In this document: positions 26,517-36,615 of the stretch, in pieces | Position numbering within the stretch: position 1 is the stretch's first letter | How the letters are laid out: every line of letters begins with the position of its first letter | Source of the DNA: LC029 sp036676475 | GTDB taxonomy: Bacteria; Bacillota; Bacilli; Aneurinibacillales; RAOX-1 | Direction: 5' to 3' | Length of the DNA: 64,000 nucleotides | NCBI GenBank assembly: GCA_036676475.1 | Contig: JAKFCU010000032.1 | Location: 62,001 to 126,000, forward strand | The notes under the pieces: generated by a model | Told to the model about the DNA's origin: nothing | Seen by the model: the letters and a program-made list of their open reading frames with translations, nothing else | The model's database searches: none | Program-made: the position numbers and the translations under genes

Positions 26517-26863
26517 GTCCAAATCATCCTCAGCCCCGCAATAATCATTAAAATTGAAAAGAATCGCTTTAACCAAATGACGGATATTTTCCTTAATAGT
26601 TTTGCCCCCAAATATCCACCCAATAACCCCCCTATGGCAATCATAAAGCCAACTTCATATGGCAAAGCTCCGGATTTTCCATAAATAATGATACTGATTA
26701 AGGAAGTAGGTAAGATTATAGCTAATGATGTACCGTGCGCTATTCTTCTATCTGTTCCTAATAAATGAATTAATGCAGGGACTAACAAAGTACCCCCTAC
26801 ACCAATTAATCCATTAATTAATCCAGTAGCTAATCCTATGCCGAGCTTACGGACCCGATTCAA
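26513..26863 (-). CDS. Half-size TSUP (TauE/SafE-type) transporter, first partner
   Basis: 116-aa membrane protein with the TSUP signature GLINGLIGVGGTLLVPAL and a second glycine-rich stretch (GGLLGGYLGAKLL). TTG start preceded by AGAGGTGAT. It corresponds to one inverted half of the family; the other half is the next gene, joined by a 4-bp ATGA overlap. Neither frame reads through into the other, and each half has its own start and stop. A split into two cooperating genes is therefore more likely than a recent frameshift. Confidence 0.8.
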   Translation of the reverse strand: MNRVRKLGIGLATGLINGLIGVGGTLLVPALIHLLGTDRRIAHGTSLAIILPTSLISIIIYGKSGALPYEVGFMIAIGGLLGGYLGAKLLRKISVIWLKRFFSILMIIAGLRMIWT

Positions 26864-26882
26864 CTGTAGATCACCTCTACCC

Positions 26883-27287
26883 TTATTCTCTCCATTCGTC
26901 CTTCAATTTACATAGAAATATCGGCTGATGAAATCGCATGGCACAAAGCTCGTCCTTAAGGTACAAGGAGCTCACAAAAATATAATTACATTTTCGAACG
27001 TCTAAAAACTGAACTCCAATCTCATGTTTACTCAATTGAAAAAAAGGTTCTTCTAGCTTACGAAAGGCAAATACGATTTCACCAAAAGTCAAACATTCCT
27101 GTACGCATTTTCTTACAGGGTATTGTTTAGATGACTCCAACAGATGAACAGGCTCTAATCCGAATTTTTCCACAAGGTGCTTCCGGTCTTGTAGTTGTGT
27201 TTGATTTTTGGATGATACATTTGCTTCCGGATTTAAAAAGGGATATTGCTTTTTTAAAAATATTAAATCAATACCATGAAAAACCAA
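26883..27287 (-). CDS. Uncharacterised protein, 134 aa
   Basis: A TTG start preceded by AAGGGGGGATC supports this ORF. The soluble product contains five cysteines, an N-terminal stretch MVFHGIDLIFLKKQYPFLNP and the segment VRKCNYIFVSSLYLKDELCAMRFH. It has no signal peptide, membrane segment or motif I recognise. It sits 19 bp upstream of the TSUP pair on the same strand and may be co-transcribed with it. Confidence 0.5.
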   Translation of the reverse strand: MVFHGIDLIFLKKQYPFLNPEANVSSKNQTQLQDRKHLVEKFGLEPVHLLESSKQYPVRKCVQECLTFGEIVFAFRKLEEPFFQLSKHEIGVQFLDVRKCNYIFVSSLYLKDELCAMRFHQPIFLCKLKDEWRE

Positions 27288-27431
27288 TGATTGATCCCCC
27301 CTTGATGTAAAGCTAGCTAAATGACATTATGTAGATATTTCTACTAAATGATACATAACTTCAGAAGGAACAGCGGTAGTGCTCGTACACTCTCTTTATA
27401 TGTCGAGTTGTTTGGGGCCAGTTGTCTATAT

Positions 27432-27472
27432 AAAAAGAAAAAACCAGCTAAATTAGCTGGTTTTTTCTTTTT
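27432..27472. terminator. Terminator of the sdhCAB operon
   Basis: AAAAAGAAAAAACCAGCT pairs with AGCTGGTTTTTTCTTTTT around AAATT; symmetric, so it can work in both directions. Confidence 0.9.
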
Positions 27473-27479
27473 ATATTCA

Positions 27480-28229
27480 TTAAGATCCAAAGAACTTCTT
27501 CACGCTATGAAGAGTCGTAGCACGGTTCATCGCTGCAATGGAAGTCGTTAATGGAATCCCCTTTGGACAGGATTGAACACAGTTTTGCGAGTTTCCGCAA
27601 TCGGTAACGCCACCTTCACCCATAAGGGATTCAAGACGCTCATGCGCATTCATTTTCCCTGTCGGATGCTGGTTGAACAAACGAACCTGGGATATCGCAA
27701 AAGGACCAATAAATGGAGACTTATCATTTACATTTGGACAAGCTTCCAAACATACTCCGCAAGTCATGCACTTAGATAATTCATAAGCCCATTGACGTTC
27801 AGCTTCAGGCATACGAGGTCCAGGACCTAAATCATGAGTCCCGTCAATAGGAATCCATGCTTTCACTCGCTTTAATGCATCAAACATACGATTACGGTTG
27901 ATAATGAGGTCACGCTGTACAGGGAACGTATTCATCGGAGCCAAGCGAATCGGTTGTTCCAACTTGTCCACAAGCGCTGAACAAGCTTGTCTTGGTTTTC
28001 CGTTTATGACCATTGAACATGCACCACAAACTTCTTCCAAGCAGTTCGATTCCCAAACAACCGGAGCAACCTGACTTCCTCTTGCATTAACGGGATTTCG
28101 TTGAATCTCCATTAGTGCACCGATGACATTCATATTCGGACGATAAGGAATCGTAAACTCTTCAGTATAAGGTGTTCCATCCGGAGCATCTTGACGAGTG
28201 ATAATAAATGTAATCTTCTTATCAGACAT
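27480..28229 (-). CDS. sdhB: Succinate dehydrogenase iron-sulfur subunit
   Basis: 249-aa SdhB. The [2Fe-2S] ligands lie in CLEEVCGACSM plus a later Cys (RQACS). The [4Fe-4S] and [3Fe-4S] ligands are in CMTCGVCLEACP and NCVQSCP. It carries electrons from the FAD of SdhA to the membrane anchor SdhC, linking the citric acid cycle to menaquinone. The start codon overlaps the sdhA stop by one base (TAATG). Last gene of sdhCAB, ended by the terminator at 27432. Confidence 0.96.
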   Translation of the reverse strand: MSDKKITFIITRQDAPDGTPYTEEFTIPYRPNMNVIGALMEIQRNPVNARGSQVAPVVWESNCLEEVCGACSMVINGKPRQACSALVDKLEQPIRLAPMNTFPVQRDLIINRNRMFDALKRVKAWIPIDGTHDLGPGPRMPEAERQWAYELSKCMTCGVCLEACPNVNDKSPFIGPFAISQVRLFNQHPTGKMNAHERLESLMGEGGVTDCGNSQNCVQSCPKGIPLTTSIAAMNRATTLHSVKKFFGS

Positions 28230-29983
28230 TAGTGCTTCGCTCCCTTCTTACTGGTTGTATAGTCTCGCTTGCGTGGAGCAATTAACGAAATATCGATATC
28301 TTCATAATGGAACTGTGGACCGTTTGCTGTCCATTTCGCCATGGTTGTCTTCATGAAATCTTCATCATTACGTTCAGGGAATTCCGGCTTATAGTGAGCC
28401 CCACGGCTTTCATTTCGGTTCAGAGCACCGATCGTGATCACACGTGCTAGTTCAAGCATATTCCATAGCTGACGGGTAAAGGAAGCCGCCTGATTGCTCC
28501 ACTTGGCACTGTCACCGACATTAATCTTCTTATACCGTTCCATCAATTCAAGAATCTTGTCATCGGTCTTCTTCAAGCGATCATTGAAGCGTACAACTGT
28601 TACGTTATCTAGCATCCACTCTCCGAGTTCCTTATGGATCATGTATGCATTCTCTGTTCCGTCCATTTTGAGAATGTTATCATACTTTTGCTGATCCTTC
28701 TTCAACTGTTGGTCGAATACCTTACTAGAAATATCTGCAGAAGATTTTTCAAGTCCATTGATATATTCGATAGCTTTTGGACCTGCCACCATACCGCCAA
28801 ATACAGCAGATAATAAGGAGTTAGCCCCTAAGCGGTTACCACCGTGTTGAGAGAAATCACATTCCCCGGCAGCAAATAAACCTTTAATATTGGTTTGCTG
28901 ATCATAGTCAACCCACAGTCCGCCCATGGAGTAGTGAACAGCTGGGAAAATCTTCATAGGAAGTTTTCTAGGGTCCTCTCCCACGAACTTTTCATAAATC
29001 TCAATAATACCGCCAAGCTTGATATCAAGCTCGCGTGGATCCTTATGAGAAAGATCAAGATACACCATGTTTTCGCCATTGACACCTAGTTTATGGTCTA
29101 CGCAAACACTGAAAATCTCACGGGTTGCGATATCGCGAGGAACCAGGTTACCGTAAGCAGGATACTTTTCCTCAAGGAAATACCAGGGTTTACCATCCTT
29201 GTATGTCCATACGCGGCCCCCTTCTCCACGGGCAGACTCACTCATTAAACGAAGCTTGTCATCCCCTGGGATCGCCGTTGGGTGAATTTGAATGAACTCC
29301 CCATTCGCGTAGGAAGCACCTTGCTGATAAACAGCAGAAGCAGCCGTACCTGTGTTAATTACAGAGTTAGTAGATTTACCAAAGATGATACCAGGTCCAC
29401 CCGTTGCCAAAATAACAGCATCAGCCGTAAAAGCTTTAAATTCCATGGAACGAAGATTTTGCGCTATAATTCCGCGACAAGTCCCTTCATTATCTTGGAC
29501 AATCGATGTAAATTCCCAGTGCTCATATTTCGTTACCAATCCGTTTACTTCATGACGACGCACCTGTTCATCTAGTGCATATAAAAGCTGCTGGCCTGTC
29601 GTTGCACCAGAGAATGCCGTACGGTGATGCTGCGTACCACCGAAACGACGGAAGTCAATAAGGCCTTCAGGCGTACGGTTAAACATAACCCCCATGCGGT
29701 CGAACATATAGATAATTCCAGGTGCCGCATCACACATTGCCTTCACTGGAGGTTGATTTGCCAAGAAGTCCCCCCCATAGATGGTATCATCGAAGTGCTC
29801 CCATGGAGAGTCACCTTCACCTTTTGTATTAACCGCTCCATTTATACCCCCTTGGGCACAAACAGAGTGGGATCGTTTTACGGGTACGATTGAAAATAAA
29901 TCTACAGAAACACCAGCTTCAGCAGCCTTAATGGTTGCCATTAAACCAGCTAATCCACCACCAACAACTATGATTTTAGCCAT
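28229..29983 (-). CDS. sdhA: Succinate dehydrogenase flavoprotein subunit
   Basis: 584-aa SdhA. The N-terminal FAD-binding GGGLAGLMA is followed by HSVCAQGGINGA, with the flavin-linking His in the segment KRSHSVCAQGG. The substrate-site motifs are HPTAIPGD and RGEGG, and HGGNRLGANSLL binds FAD. It oxidises succinate to fumarate on the inner membrane face. Middle gene of the operon, 12 bp after sdhC. Confidence 0.97.
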   Translation of the reverse strand: MAKIIVVGGGLAGLMATIKAAEAGVSVDLFSIVPVKRSHSVCAQGGINGAVNTKGEGDSPWEHFDDTIYGGDFLANQPPVKAMCDAAPGIIYMFDRMGVMFNRTPEGLIDFRRFGGTQHHRTAFSGATTGQQLLYALDEQVRRHEVNGLVTKYEHWEFTSIVQDNEGTCRGIIAQNLRSMEFKAFTADAVILATGGPGIIFGKSTNSVINTGTAASAVYQQGASYANGEFIQIHPTAIPGDDKLRLMSESARGEGGRVWTYKDGKPWYFLEEKYPAYGNLVPRDIATREIFSVCVDHKLGVNGENMVYLDLSHKDPRELDIKLGGIIEIYEKFVGEDPRKLPMKIFPAVHYSMGGLWVDYDQQTNIKGLFAAGECDFSQHGGNRLGANSLLSAVFGGMVAGPKAIEYINGLEKSSADISSKVFDQQLKKDQQKYDNILKMDGTENAYMIHKELGEWMLDNVTVVRFNDRLKKTDDKILELMERYKKINVGDSAKWSNQAASFTRQLWNMLELARVITIGALNRNESRGAHYKPEFPERNDEDFMKTTMAKWTANGPQFHYEDIDISLIAPRKRDYTTSKKGAKH

Positions 29984-29995
29984 CCCGTTCTCCTC

Positions 29996-30646
29996 CTATC
30001 CTTTGATTGCTGCTGCCATATCTACTGGGTTAACAAAAGCGAACATAGCCATCAAACCTACATAGGAAAGGATAATAAAGAAGCCAATCCATACATAACT
30101 AGAGATTTGTTGTGCTCTTGGACCTACTGTAATTCCCCACGATACGAGGAATGACCACATACCGTTACTAAAATGGAAAGTAGCAGAAAGTAACCCAATG
30201 CTATAGAACGCAATCATCGCAGGATTATCGAAAACTTGAACCATGAGATCATAAAAGCCTGCAGGTGTAATCTCTTGCAATGCAATTGCAATACGGGTTT
30301 GCCATACATGCCACACAATAAAAATGAGGGTAATGATACCCGTTACCCGCTGCATGAAAAACATCATATTCCGGAAATACCCATAATTGCCAACATTGTG
30401 TTTAGCTTGAAAAGCGATATAAAGACCGTAGACAGCATGATAAAGCAAAGGCAAGAAAATAAATAGGATCTCCACAAGTACAAGGAAAGGAATGCTTTCC
30501 ATCATTTCTACCTGCTGTGTAAAACGTTCTTTCCCTTCAGTTGCAAAAAAGTTTGTTAATAAATGGACAAGTAAAAATCCGCCAACTGGAATAACTCCAA
30601 GTAAAGAATGGAGCTTCCGATTTACAAAGTGACGATCGGTCGCCAT
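29996..30646 (-). CDS. sdhC: Succinate dehydrogenase cytochrome b558 subunit
   Basis: 216-aa five-helix membrane anchor of the Bacillus type (di-haem cytochrome b558). Axial His candidates appear in the membrane segments (FLLVHLLTNFF, PLLYHAVYG, FIVWHVWQTR, SATFHFSNGMW). It transfers electrons to menaquinone. First gene of sdhCAB. Confidence 0.94.
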   Translation of the reverse strand: MATDRHFVNRKLHSLLGVIPVGGFLLVHLLTNFFATEGKERFTQQVEMMESIPFLVLVEILFIFLPLLYHAVYGLYIAFQAKHNVGNYGYFRNMMFFMQRVTGIITLIFIVWHVWQTRIAIALQEITPAGFYDLMVQVFDNPAMIAFYSIGLLSATFHFSNGMWSFLVSWGITVGPRAQQISSYVWIGFFIILSYVGLMAMFAFVNPVDMAAAIKG

Positions 30647-30971
30647 TCAAAAGGCCCCCCTTTCAGTGATAGAAAATTGTTTGTTCTTTGTTTCTCTCCA
30701 CTATCCTTATCTGTCTTTCTCTTCTTTATTTCTAGCAGCACTCCTCCCTTATATCTTTTAGAACTTAACTTTTATCCCCTTCAAACGTGTACATGATAAA
30801 AGCTTCCATTTGTATTGGGAAGCCAAAAGGGTACAAATTGTGACAAATTTATTTTACTCCTTGAATATGCGAGCGTCAAGAAAGGGAGTTCAATTGTCAA
30901 AATTGATTTCATATTACAAAAGGACTTGTCATACATTGGTAATAAATCAATCAGCAAAGGAGAGAGGCAAT
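30647..30971. other. Divergent control region of sdhCAB and yslB
   Basis: 325-bp A/T-rich region between two divergent genes. It must hold both promoters, but I see no TTGACA/TATAAT pair of normal spacing on either strand. The yslB ribosome site (AAAGGAG near 30957) is clear. No repeat copy, hairpin terminator or riboswitch is visible. Confidence 0.4.
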
Positions 30972-31445
30972 ATGAGGCAAAGCTTTGCCGTTTCATCGTT
31001 ATTTAAAGAGCGTATTTTACTGCCTCCTGAAAGTGTATCCAATTCTTTATTAGGCTATTTATTCTTTCGAGAAAATCTACTTGAAATGGTATTAGGAGAC
31101 AGTGAGACCCATATCTTATACTGGGTAGGCAAAGAAATAGGAAATAGCCTGGATATTAAAGTTCCAGAAGAGTTCGAAGATATTTTTCTTCAGCTTGATT
31201 TAGGACAAGTTCAATTAGAACAGCAATCCTCTTCTCTCATCCGGTATCGTCTCACTCATAATCGTTTCAATATCTTACCTCGTGCAAGATTGGAAAAAAC
31301 CCTCCATCTGGAAGCAGGTTTTATGGCTGGGGCGATGGAAAAAATCACAGGAAAATATTGTGCAGCTGTGCTATCCTTCAAAGATCAAAAAGAATGGAAA
31401 TCAGCCATCATTGAAATCACGATCGATCAGGAAAAGATTTTATAA
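30972..31445 (+). CDS. yslB: YslB-like protein (DUF2507)
   Basis: 157-aa soluble protein of the DUF2507 family, recognisable by YLFFRENLLEMVLGDSETHILYWVGKE and GFMAGAMEKITGKYC. B. subtilis yslB occupies the same place between lysC and sdhC. Such small V4R-like proteins have no proven function. The start at ATG 30972 follows AAAGGAGAG; the same frame is open further upstream but without a ribosome site. Confidence 0.88.
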   Translation: MRQSFAVSSLFKERILLPPESVSNSLLGYLFFRENLLEMVLGDSETHILYWVGKEIGNSLDIKVPEEFEDIFLQLDLGQVQLEQQSSSLIRYRLTHNRFNILPRARLEKTLHLEAGFMAGAMEKITGKYCAAVLSFKDQKEWKSAIIEITIDQEKIL

Positions 31446-31457
31446 CATCCTAGCATG

Positions 31458-31497
31458 GGGCCCTAACCGCATGGTCAGGGCCTTGTTCTATTTTTTA
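31458..31497 (+). terminator. Probable terminator of yslB
   Basis: GGCCCT (31459-31464) pairs with AGGGCC (31477-31482); TTGTTCTATTTTTT follows. The T-run starts late, so moderate confidence. It reaches the stop codon of the convergent lysC. Confidence 0.55.
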
Positions 31498-32733
31498 TCC
31501 ATGCACAATCGCTTCATGCTCTACAGCCAAACCAAAGGCGTTATGCAAGCTCTGTACCGCTTTTTGGGTCACGTCAGCCGGGATAATGCAAGATACTTTA
31601 ATTTCTGAGGTACTGACCATTTTAATATTTACGCTAGCCTCCGCTAGAACTTTAAACATGGAGGCTGCTACCCCCGGATTGGTGACCATTCCGGCTCCAA
31701 CAATGGATACCTTAGCCAGACCCTTCTCAGAAATAATTTCTTCATATTGCAAAAGCTCTTTATTGATATGAAGAATCTCCAATGTACGTGGCAAATCATC
31801 GCCAGAAATAGAAAAAGAAATATTGGTTAGTGCATCCTCAAATGAACTTTGAATAATAACATCTACGTTAATATGGGCTTCTGCTAAAGTATTAAAGAGA
31901 GCAGACAATGTTCCGATCTGGTTCGACATCTTAGTCACTGTAATTTTTGCAACATCCTCATCATGAGCGACTCCACTTATGATCAATCCATTTTCCATAT
32001 TGGCTTCCTCCTCTATCATCGTTCCTTCTTCTTCAGAAAAACTCGATCTTACGGTTAACTTGACCTTGTATTTTTTGGCACACTCGACCGCTCGCGGATG
32101 AAGTACTCCTGCTCCTAAAGTCGCTAATTCAAGCATCTCATCAAACGAAATTCGATCTAACTTTTGTGCCATGGGTACCATTCTGGGATCTGCAGTATAG
32201 ACACCTACGACATCAGTGAAGATTTCACATAAATCTGCATGTAAACTTGCTGCCAAAGCAACCGCTGTCGTATCCGATCCGCCCCGTCCGAGCGTTGTAA
32301 TCTGTCCCTTAGAGGTAATACCTTGAAATCCAGCTACGATGACGATTTTTCCAGCAGCTAATTGCTCTTTTACCTGGGAAGGGTTGATATGCTTTATTCT
32401 TGCTCTAGAGTGAACATCCTCTGTTTCGATTCCTGCCTGCCACCCCGTCATAGAAATGGCTTGAACGCCCTTCCCCAGAAGTGCCATCGACAGTAAAGCA
32501 GTGGTTACTTGTTCACCAGTTGTCAAAAGCATATCCAGCTCTCGATTTGATGGATGTTGAGTGATTTGCTTTGCCATATCCACAAGTACATCCGTTGATT
32601 TACCCATGGCAGAGACCACAACCACGACATCATGTCCCTGGGCTCTCGTCTTCATGATTCTTTCCGCTACCTTCTGGATACGTTCAATACTACCTACGGA
32701 AGTACCGCCATATTTTTGTACAATTAGTCCCAT
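31495..32733 (-). CDS. lysC: Aspartokinase, lysine-sensitive type
   Basis: 412-aa aspartate kinase, first step of the lysine, methionine, threonine and dipicolinate pathways. The N-terminal kinase domain begins LIVQKYGGTSVGS and has VVSAMG, TTGEQ and GRGGSDTTAVALAA. Two ACT domains (from about residue 265) bind the feedback amino acid. The ATG at 32733 gives the usual MGLIVQKYGG start, with GGAGGAGAGG about 12 nt upstream; an ATG 24 nt earlier lacks a good site. Expression is controlled by the lysine riboswitch directly upstream (32785-33046). That matches the lysine-responsive alpha/beta type of Bacillus. Confidence 0.95.
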   Translation of the reverse strand: MGLIVQKYGGTSVGSIERIQKVAERIMKTRAQGHDVVVVVSAMGKSTDVLVDMAKQITQHPSNRELDMLLTTGEQVTTALLSMALLGKGVQAISMTGWQAGIETEDVHSRARIKHINPSQVKEQLAAGKIVIVAGFQGITSKGQITTLGRGGSDTTAVALAASLHADLCEIFTDVVGVYTADPRMVPMAQKLDRISFDEMLELATLGAGVLHPRAVECAKKYKVKLTVRSSFSEEEGTMIEEEANMENGLIISGVAHDEDVAKITVTKMSNQIGTLSALFNTLAEAHINVDVIIQSSFEDALTNISFSISGDDLPRTLEILHINKELLQYEEIISEKGLAKVSIVGAGMVTNPGVAASMFKVLAEASVNIKMVSTSEIKVSCIIPADVTQKAVQSLHNAFGLAVEHEAIVHG

Positions 32734-32784
32734 AGCTTTTGTATTCCTCTCCTCCATATTTCCAATTTTCTATTTTTAAGTAAA

Positions 32785-33046
32785 AATAAAAAAGACAACA
32801 TAAAGGCATGCCTCTATGCTGTCTGGATTAACAACAAGTAAGCCCCATCCTTCTTCCCCTAAAATGAGATAGTCCTCCATCGCAAGATCGGGATACCCCT
32901 GCGATGACAGTCCTGCAGTTATTCACTGCAGACCCAGCACAGTCTTTCAGCACAGACTGAACTTCGGCGAATTTCCCTTTCCTCTGCTCTCCTCAAACGG
33001 CCAGTTCTCCTGCAGAATACTTATGATTTTCGCGCCTCTACCTCAC
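32785..33046 (-). promoter_or_regulatory. Lysine riboswitch (L box) with terminator platform
   Basis: Minus-strand RNA. P1 5' side GTGAGGTAG (33046-33038) pairs with CTATCTCAT (32872-32864). Inside it are the L-box landmarks: GAGGTAGAGGCGCG followed by AAGTA, GGAGAACTGGCCG, AGGGAAATTCGCCGAAG and GCTGGGTCTGCAG. The expression platform is a 13-bp terminator hairpin at 32794-32823 followed by a T-run (32785-32793). Lysine binding should stop transcription before lysC. Confidence 0.93.
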
Positions 33047-33116
33047 CAATTAGAAAGTGAGGTGTCATATTAAGTTTTCGCCTTAAATAGTATCACATCA
33101 TGCTTATATTAGCAAC

Positions 33117-34889
33117 TTATGATTCAGACTGGAGCTTTGTTAATATTTCTTGAGCCAATTTATCCCCGATGCCCAAATTACGATATTCTTCGAGACTGGC
33201 TTCTCTCATTTTTTTTATGGATCCAAAATGCTTTAACAACATTTGCTTTCTCTTTGGCCCGATCCCGGAAATATCATCCAACTGGGAATACAGCATCGTT
33301 TTCCCTCTAGTTTGACGATGGAAGGTGATCGCGAATCTATGCACTTCATCTTGAATTCTCTGTAAAAGGTAAAATTCATGACTATCCCTTTTTAATTCCA
33401 CTTTTATAGGTGGATCTCCGAGGAGAAGTTCTGATGTTTTATGCTTATCATCCTTCACTAATCCACAAACTGGTAAAAAGAGGCCTAATTCATTTTCTAA
33501 GACATCTACCGCCGCTGATATATGCCCCTTCCCCCCGTCGATGACTATGAGGTCTGGAAGCGGCTGGCACTCTTGGAGAAGCCTTATATAGCGACGACGA
33601 ACCACCTCGCGCATCGACTCATAATCGTCGGGGCCTTGCACCGTTTTAATCTTATATTTACGATATTCCTTTTTGTCTGGCTTTCCATCCGTAAATACAA
33701 TCATGGCTGATACCGGATTCGTTCCCTGGATGTTTGAATTATCAAATGCTTCAATTCGATGGGGAATACCTATCCCTAGAATCTCTCCCAAGTTCTTAAC
33801 CGCCTGGCTCGTACGGGATTCATCACGGGCAATCAACTGGAACTTTTCTTCTAGGGCTAGACGAGCATTTTCGTTGGCCATTTCCACCAGATTTCTCTTC
33901 TCTCCCCGCTTGGGAATAATGACCTTGATGTCTAACCACTCCTGCAAAGAATCGGAATCTGATGGATCTGGTAAATAGATCTCTTTCGGTTTCACCTGAT
34001 CTTCAAAATAAAACTGGGTAACATAGGACATGAAATCTTCCTCCTCATCCCCATAATAAGGAAATATCGAAACATTTCGTTCAATCAGTTTCCCCTGTCG
34101 GACATGGAATACCTGTACGCACATCCAGCCTTTATCCGTATAAAATCCAAATATATCGCGATCCATTTGGTCAGCAAAGGTTACCTGCTGCTTGACCATC
34201 AAGGCATCTATTGCTTCAATTTGGTCTCTATATTCCTTCGCCTTTTCGAATTCGAGATTCTCAGAAACGCTCATCATTTTATTGACAAGTTGTTCACGTA
34301 TTTCCTTATGTCCACCGTTTAAGAAACGATGAATCTCATCAATCATGCTCTTATATTCTGAACGGTCCACCTCGATTTCACAGGGCGCGACACACTGACC
34401 GAGGTGATAGTAAAGGCAGACCTTTTTCGGGATGTTTTTACACTTTCGTAAAGGATACAGCTTATCCAACAAGTTCTTCGTTTGATTTGCTGCTCCTGCA
34501 TTGGCATACGGACCATAATATTTAGAACCGTCCTTTAGGACATTACGTATGACCTCTAAGCGGGGATGAGCTTCATTGGTAATACGTATATAAGGGTACG
34601 TTTTGTCATCCTTTAACATCACATTGTAGCGGGGATGATATTGTTTAATCAAATTGCATTCAAGAAGCATCGCTTCCATATTGCTTCTTGTTACGATATA
34701 TTCGAAGTCGGAAATGTCACTGACAAGGTGCTGTGTTTTTCCGTCATGACTGCCTGTAAAATAGGATCTCACCCGATTCTTTAGGACCTTTGCCTTTCCG
34801 ACATAAATGATTTGGCCTTCCTTATTTTTCATCAAATAACATCCCGGCTTGTCCGGGAGCAGAGCCAATTTTTCCTTAATTGGATTCAT
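33117..34889 (-). CDS. uvrC: UvrABC system protein C
   Basis: 590-aa excinuclease subunit. The N-terminal GIY-YIG nuclease domain ([23 protein letters not shown]) makes the 3' cut. A UVR motif (about 200-235) binds UvrB. The C-terminal RNase H-like domain ([18 protein letters not shown]) makes the 5' cut, and tandem helix-hairpin-helix motifs end the protein ([19 protein letters not shown]). The start is uncertain among GTG 34898 and ATG 34895 or 34889; I chose 34889, where AAGGGTG has the best spacing. No LexA-type operator is visible upstream. Nucleotide excision repair. Confidence 0.95.
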   Translation of the reverse strand: MNPIKEKLALLPDKPGCYLMKNKEGQIIYVGKAKVLKNRVRSYFTGSHDGKTQHLVSDISDFEYIVTRSNMEAMLLECNLIKQYHPRYNVMLKDDKTYPYIRITNEAHPRLEVIRNVLKDGSKYYGPYANAGAANQTKNLLDKLYPLRKCKNIPKKVCLYYHLGQCVAPCEIEVDRSEYKSMIDEIHRFLNGGHKEIREQLVNKMMSVSENLEFEKAKEYRDQIEAIDALMVKQQVTFADQMDRDIFGFYTDKGWMCVQVFHVRQGKLIERNVSIFPYYGDEEEDFMSYVTQFYFEDQVKPKEIYLPDPSDSDSLQEWLDIKVIIPKRGEKRNLVEMANENARLALEEKFQLIARDESRTSQAVKNLGEILGIGIPHRIEAFDNSNIQGTNPVSAMIVFTDGKPDKKEYRKYKIKTVQGPDDYESMREVVRRRYIRLLQECQPLPDLIVIDGGKGHISAAVDVLENELGLFLPVCGLVKDDKHKTSELLLGDPPIKVELKRDSHEFYLLQRIQDEVHRFAITFHRQTRGKTMLYSQLDDISGIGPKRKQMLLKHFGSIKKMREASLEEYRNLGIGDKLAQEILTKLQSES

Positions 34890-34977
34890 CTCCATCACCC
34901 TTTTCTAGACCCTATCCCACTCATTCTATCATAGCTGATTGACGCTGTTTTACGGAAGGTTAAGGGAATGAAAAAAG

Positions 34978-35014
34978 AAAATGCCCTTAAGAAATCAATC
35001 TCAAGGGCATTTTT
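34978..35014. terminator. Terminator downstream of trxA
   Basis: AAATGCCCTT pairs with AAGGGCATTT around a 14-nt loop; T-run on the plus side and A-rich tract on the other. Confidence 0.75.
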
Positions 35015-35082
35015 GAATCTCGCATATAGGAAAGTATAAATTTTTTCGCTTTCCTTCCAAGCATAAGTGCAACTAGTTTTCT

Positions 35083-35400
35083 TTACAGATGCTTATTTAA
35101 GTTCCCTAACAAGGCATCTTTTGGTTGGAAGCCAACAATCTTGTCGACCACATTACCGTCCTTAAACACAAGCAACGTCGGAATGCTCATTACCCCAAAA
35201 CGTCCAGCTGTTTCTTGATTTTCATCCACATTCAGCTTGGTAATTTTAAGCTTCTCTCCCACTTCGGAATCAATTTCTTCCAATACAGGGGCAATCATCT
35301 TACAAGGTCCGCACCAGGGTGCCCAAAAATCAACAAGAACAGTTCCACCTTGTTCAACCTCTGTCGTAAAGTCTTTGTCAGTCACATTTGTGATAGCCAT
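35083..35400 (-). CDS. trxA: Thioredoxin
   Basis: 105-aa thioredoxin with the active site WCGPC in [13 protein letters not shown] and the cis-Pro segment [11 protein letters not shown]. It reduces protein disulfides in the cytoplasm. ATG 35400 is preceded by AAGGAGGAG at 8 nt; the frame remains open upstream to 35487 without a ribosome site. It lies between etfA and uvrC as in B. subtilis. Confidence 0.97.
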   Translation of the reverse strand: MAITNVTDKDFTTEVEQGGTVLVDFWAPWCGPCKMIAPVLEEIDSEVGEKLKITKLNVDENQETAGRFGVMSIPTLLVFKDGNVVDKIVGFQPKDALLGNLNKHL

Positions 35401-35537
35401 GCTAAGCGCTCCTCCTTCAAACTCACTTGGTCTACTTTTCAAAAGTAAGTATACCATATTTCCCGTTAATATCCATCCTAGAAACACTTTGCTACAGAAT
35501 ATAATATGTGAACGTTAGTCTGACAGTATGCAAGAAA

Positions 35538-35587
35538 AATAAGAAAGCTACTGGCTTAGCCTTCTGCGTATAATACTCTCTGATAAC
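35538..35587 (+). repeat. Interspersed ~50-bp repeat, copy 3
   Basis: AATAAGAAAGCTACTGGC, then TTAGCC and TGCGTATAATACTCTCTGAT. It lies in the 230-bp gap between trxA and etfA, directly beside the etfA terminator. Confidence 0.85.
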
Positions 35588-35590
35588 TGC

Positions 35591-35623
35591 GGGAAAAAGC
35601 CCTGCCACCACGGGGAAGGGCTC
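35591..35623 (-). terminator. Terminator of the fadB-etfB-etfA operon
   Basis: AGCCCT (35598-35603) pairs with AGGGCT (35617-35622), with an inner CC/GG pair; TTTTTC follows on the minus strand. It starts 4 nt from repeat copy 3. Confidence 0.75.
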
Positions 35624-35630
35624 GCAAATG

Positions 35631-36602
35631 TTATGGATTTAACACTTTCTTGAATTCTTCCGTCAGCATCGGAAGTACTTCAAATAAATCTCCAACGATG
35701 CCATAGTCCGACACGCTGAAAATAGGTGCTTCTGGATCCTTATTAATGGCTACAATAACTCGAGAGTTTGACATTCCCGCTAAGTGCTGGATCGCACCCG
35801 AAATCCCACAAGCAATATATAAATCAGGTGTAACAATCTTACCGGTTTGACCGATTTGTAAGGAATAATCGCAGTATTCCGCATCACATGCTCCGCGAGA
35901 GGCACCGATGGCTCCACCTAAAAGATTAGCTAAGTCTTTCAAAAGTCTAAATCCATCGCTGCTCTTCACACCTCGTCCGCCAGCAACAACCACCTTTGCT
36001 TCAGAAAGATCCACACCTTCCACTGCTTTTCTTGCTACTTCCTTAACAATTGTGCGGATATCTTTAATATCAGCAGCTAAACTAGCCAATTCTGCGGTAC
36101 GGGATGCATCAGGATCAGCTATAGCAATATTGTTTGGTCTAATAGTGGCGAATACTTTTCCATCCGCCATTTTCACCTTTTGGAAAGCCTTTCCGGCATA
36201 GATTGGACGAGTGAAGACTACTTCTCCACTATCCACTGACAATTCGGTAATATCAGAAATCAATCCAAGCCCTAAACGTTGGGCAACACGTGGAGCTAGA
36301 TCTTTACCGATGGCTGTATGTCCCACGAATACAACATCAGGGTTTACATCATGGATTAGTTGAGTCAATGCTTGAGTAAAGGAATCTGGCGTATACTGGG
36401 CTAACTCTCCATTCGAAACCAGATATACTTTATTTGCACCATATTGTGCTAATTCAGAAACTAATTTTTCATCGCTGCTTCCAAGAACAGCCGCAAGGAT
36501 TTCTCCTCCTTCAGCTATTTTTTGAGCTGCCGACAATGCTTCAAAGGATATGTTCCTTAATTTCCCATTACGTATCTCTGCTAGTACTAGTACTTTTCTC
36601 AC
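35631..36602 (-). CDS. etfA: Electron transfer flavoprotein alpha subunit
   Basis: 323-aa EtfA. The C-terminal FAD-binding domain shows [46 protein letters not shown] and [11 protein letters not shown]. With EtfB it accepts electrons from acyl-CoA dehydrogenases and passes them to the quinone pool. GTG start with AAGGGGG 8 nt upstream. Follows etfB by 13 bp. Confidence 0.96.
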   Translation of the reverse strand: MRKVLVLAEIRNGKLRNISFEALSAAQKIAEGGEILAAVLGSSDEKLVSELAQYGANKVYLVSNGELAQYTPDSFTQALTQLIHDVNPDVVFVGHTAIGKDLAPRVAQRLGLGLISDITELSVDSGEVVFTRPIYAGKAFQKVKMADGKVFATIRPNNIAIADPDASRTAELASLAADIKDIRTIVKEVARKAVEGVDLSEAKVVVAGGRGVKSSDGFRLLKDLANLLGGAIGASRGACDAEYCDYSLQIGQTGKIVTPDLYIACGISGAIQHLAGMSNSRVIVAINKDPEAPIFSVSDYGIVGDLFEVLPMLTEEFKKVLNP

Positions 36603-36615
36603 TCCGGTTTCCCCC

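Noticed and set aside
35505..35525. LexA site near uvrC/trxA (GAACGTTAGTC)
   Set aside because: The right half-site does not match GTTC, and it lies upstream of trxA and not uvrC.
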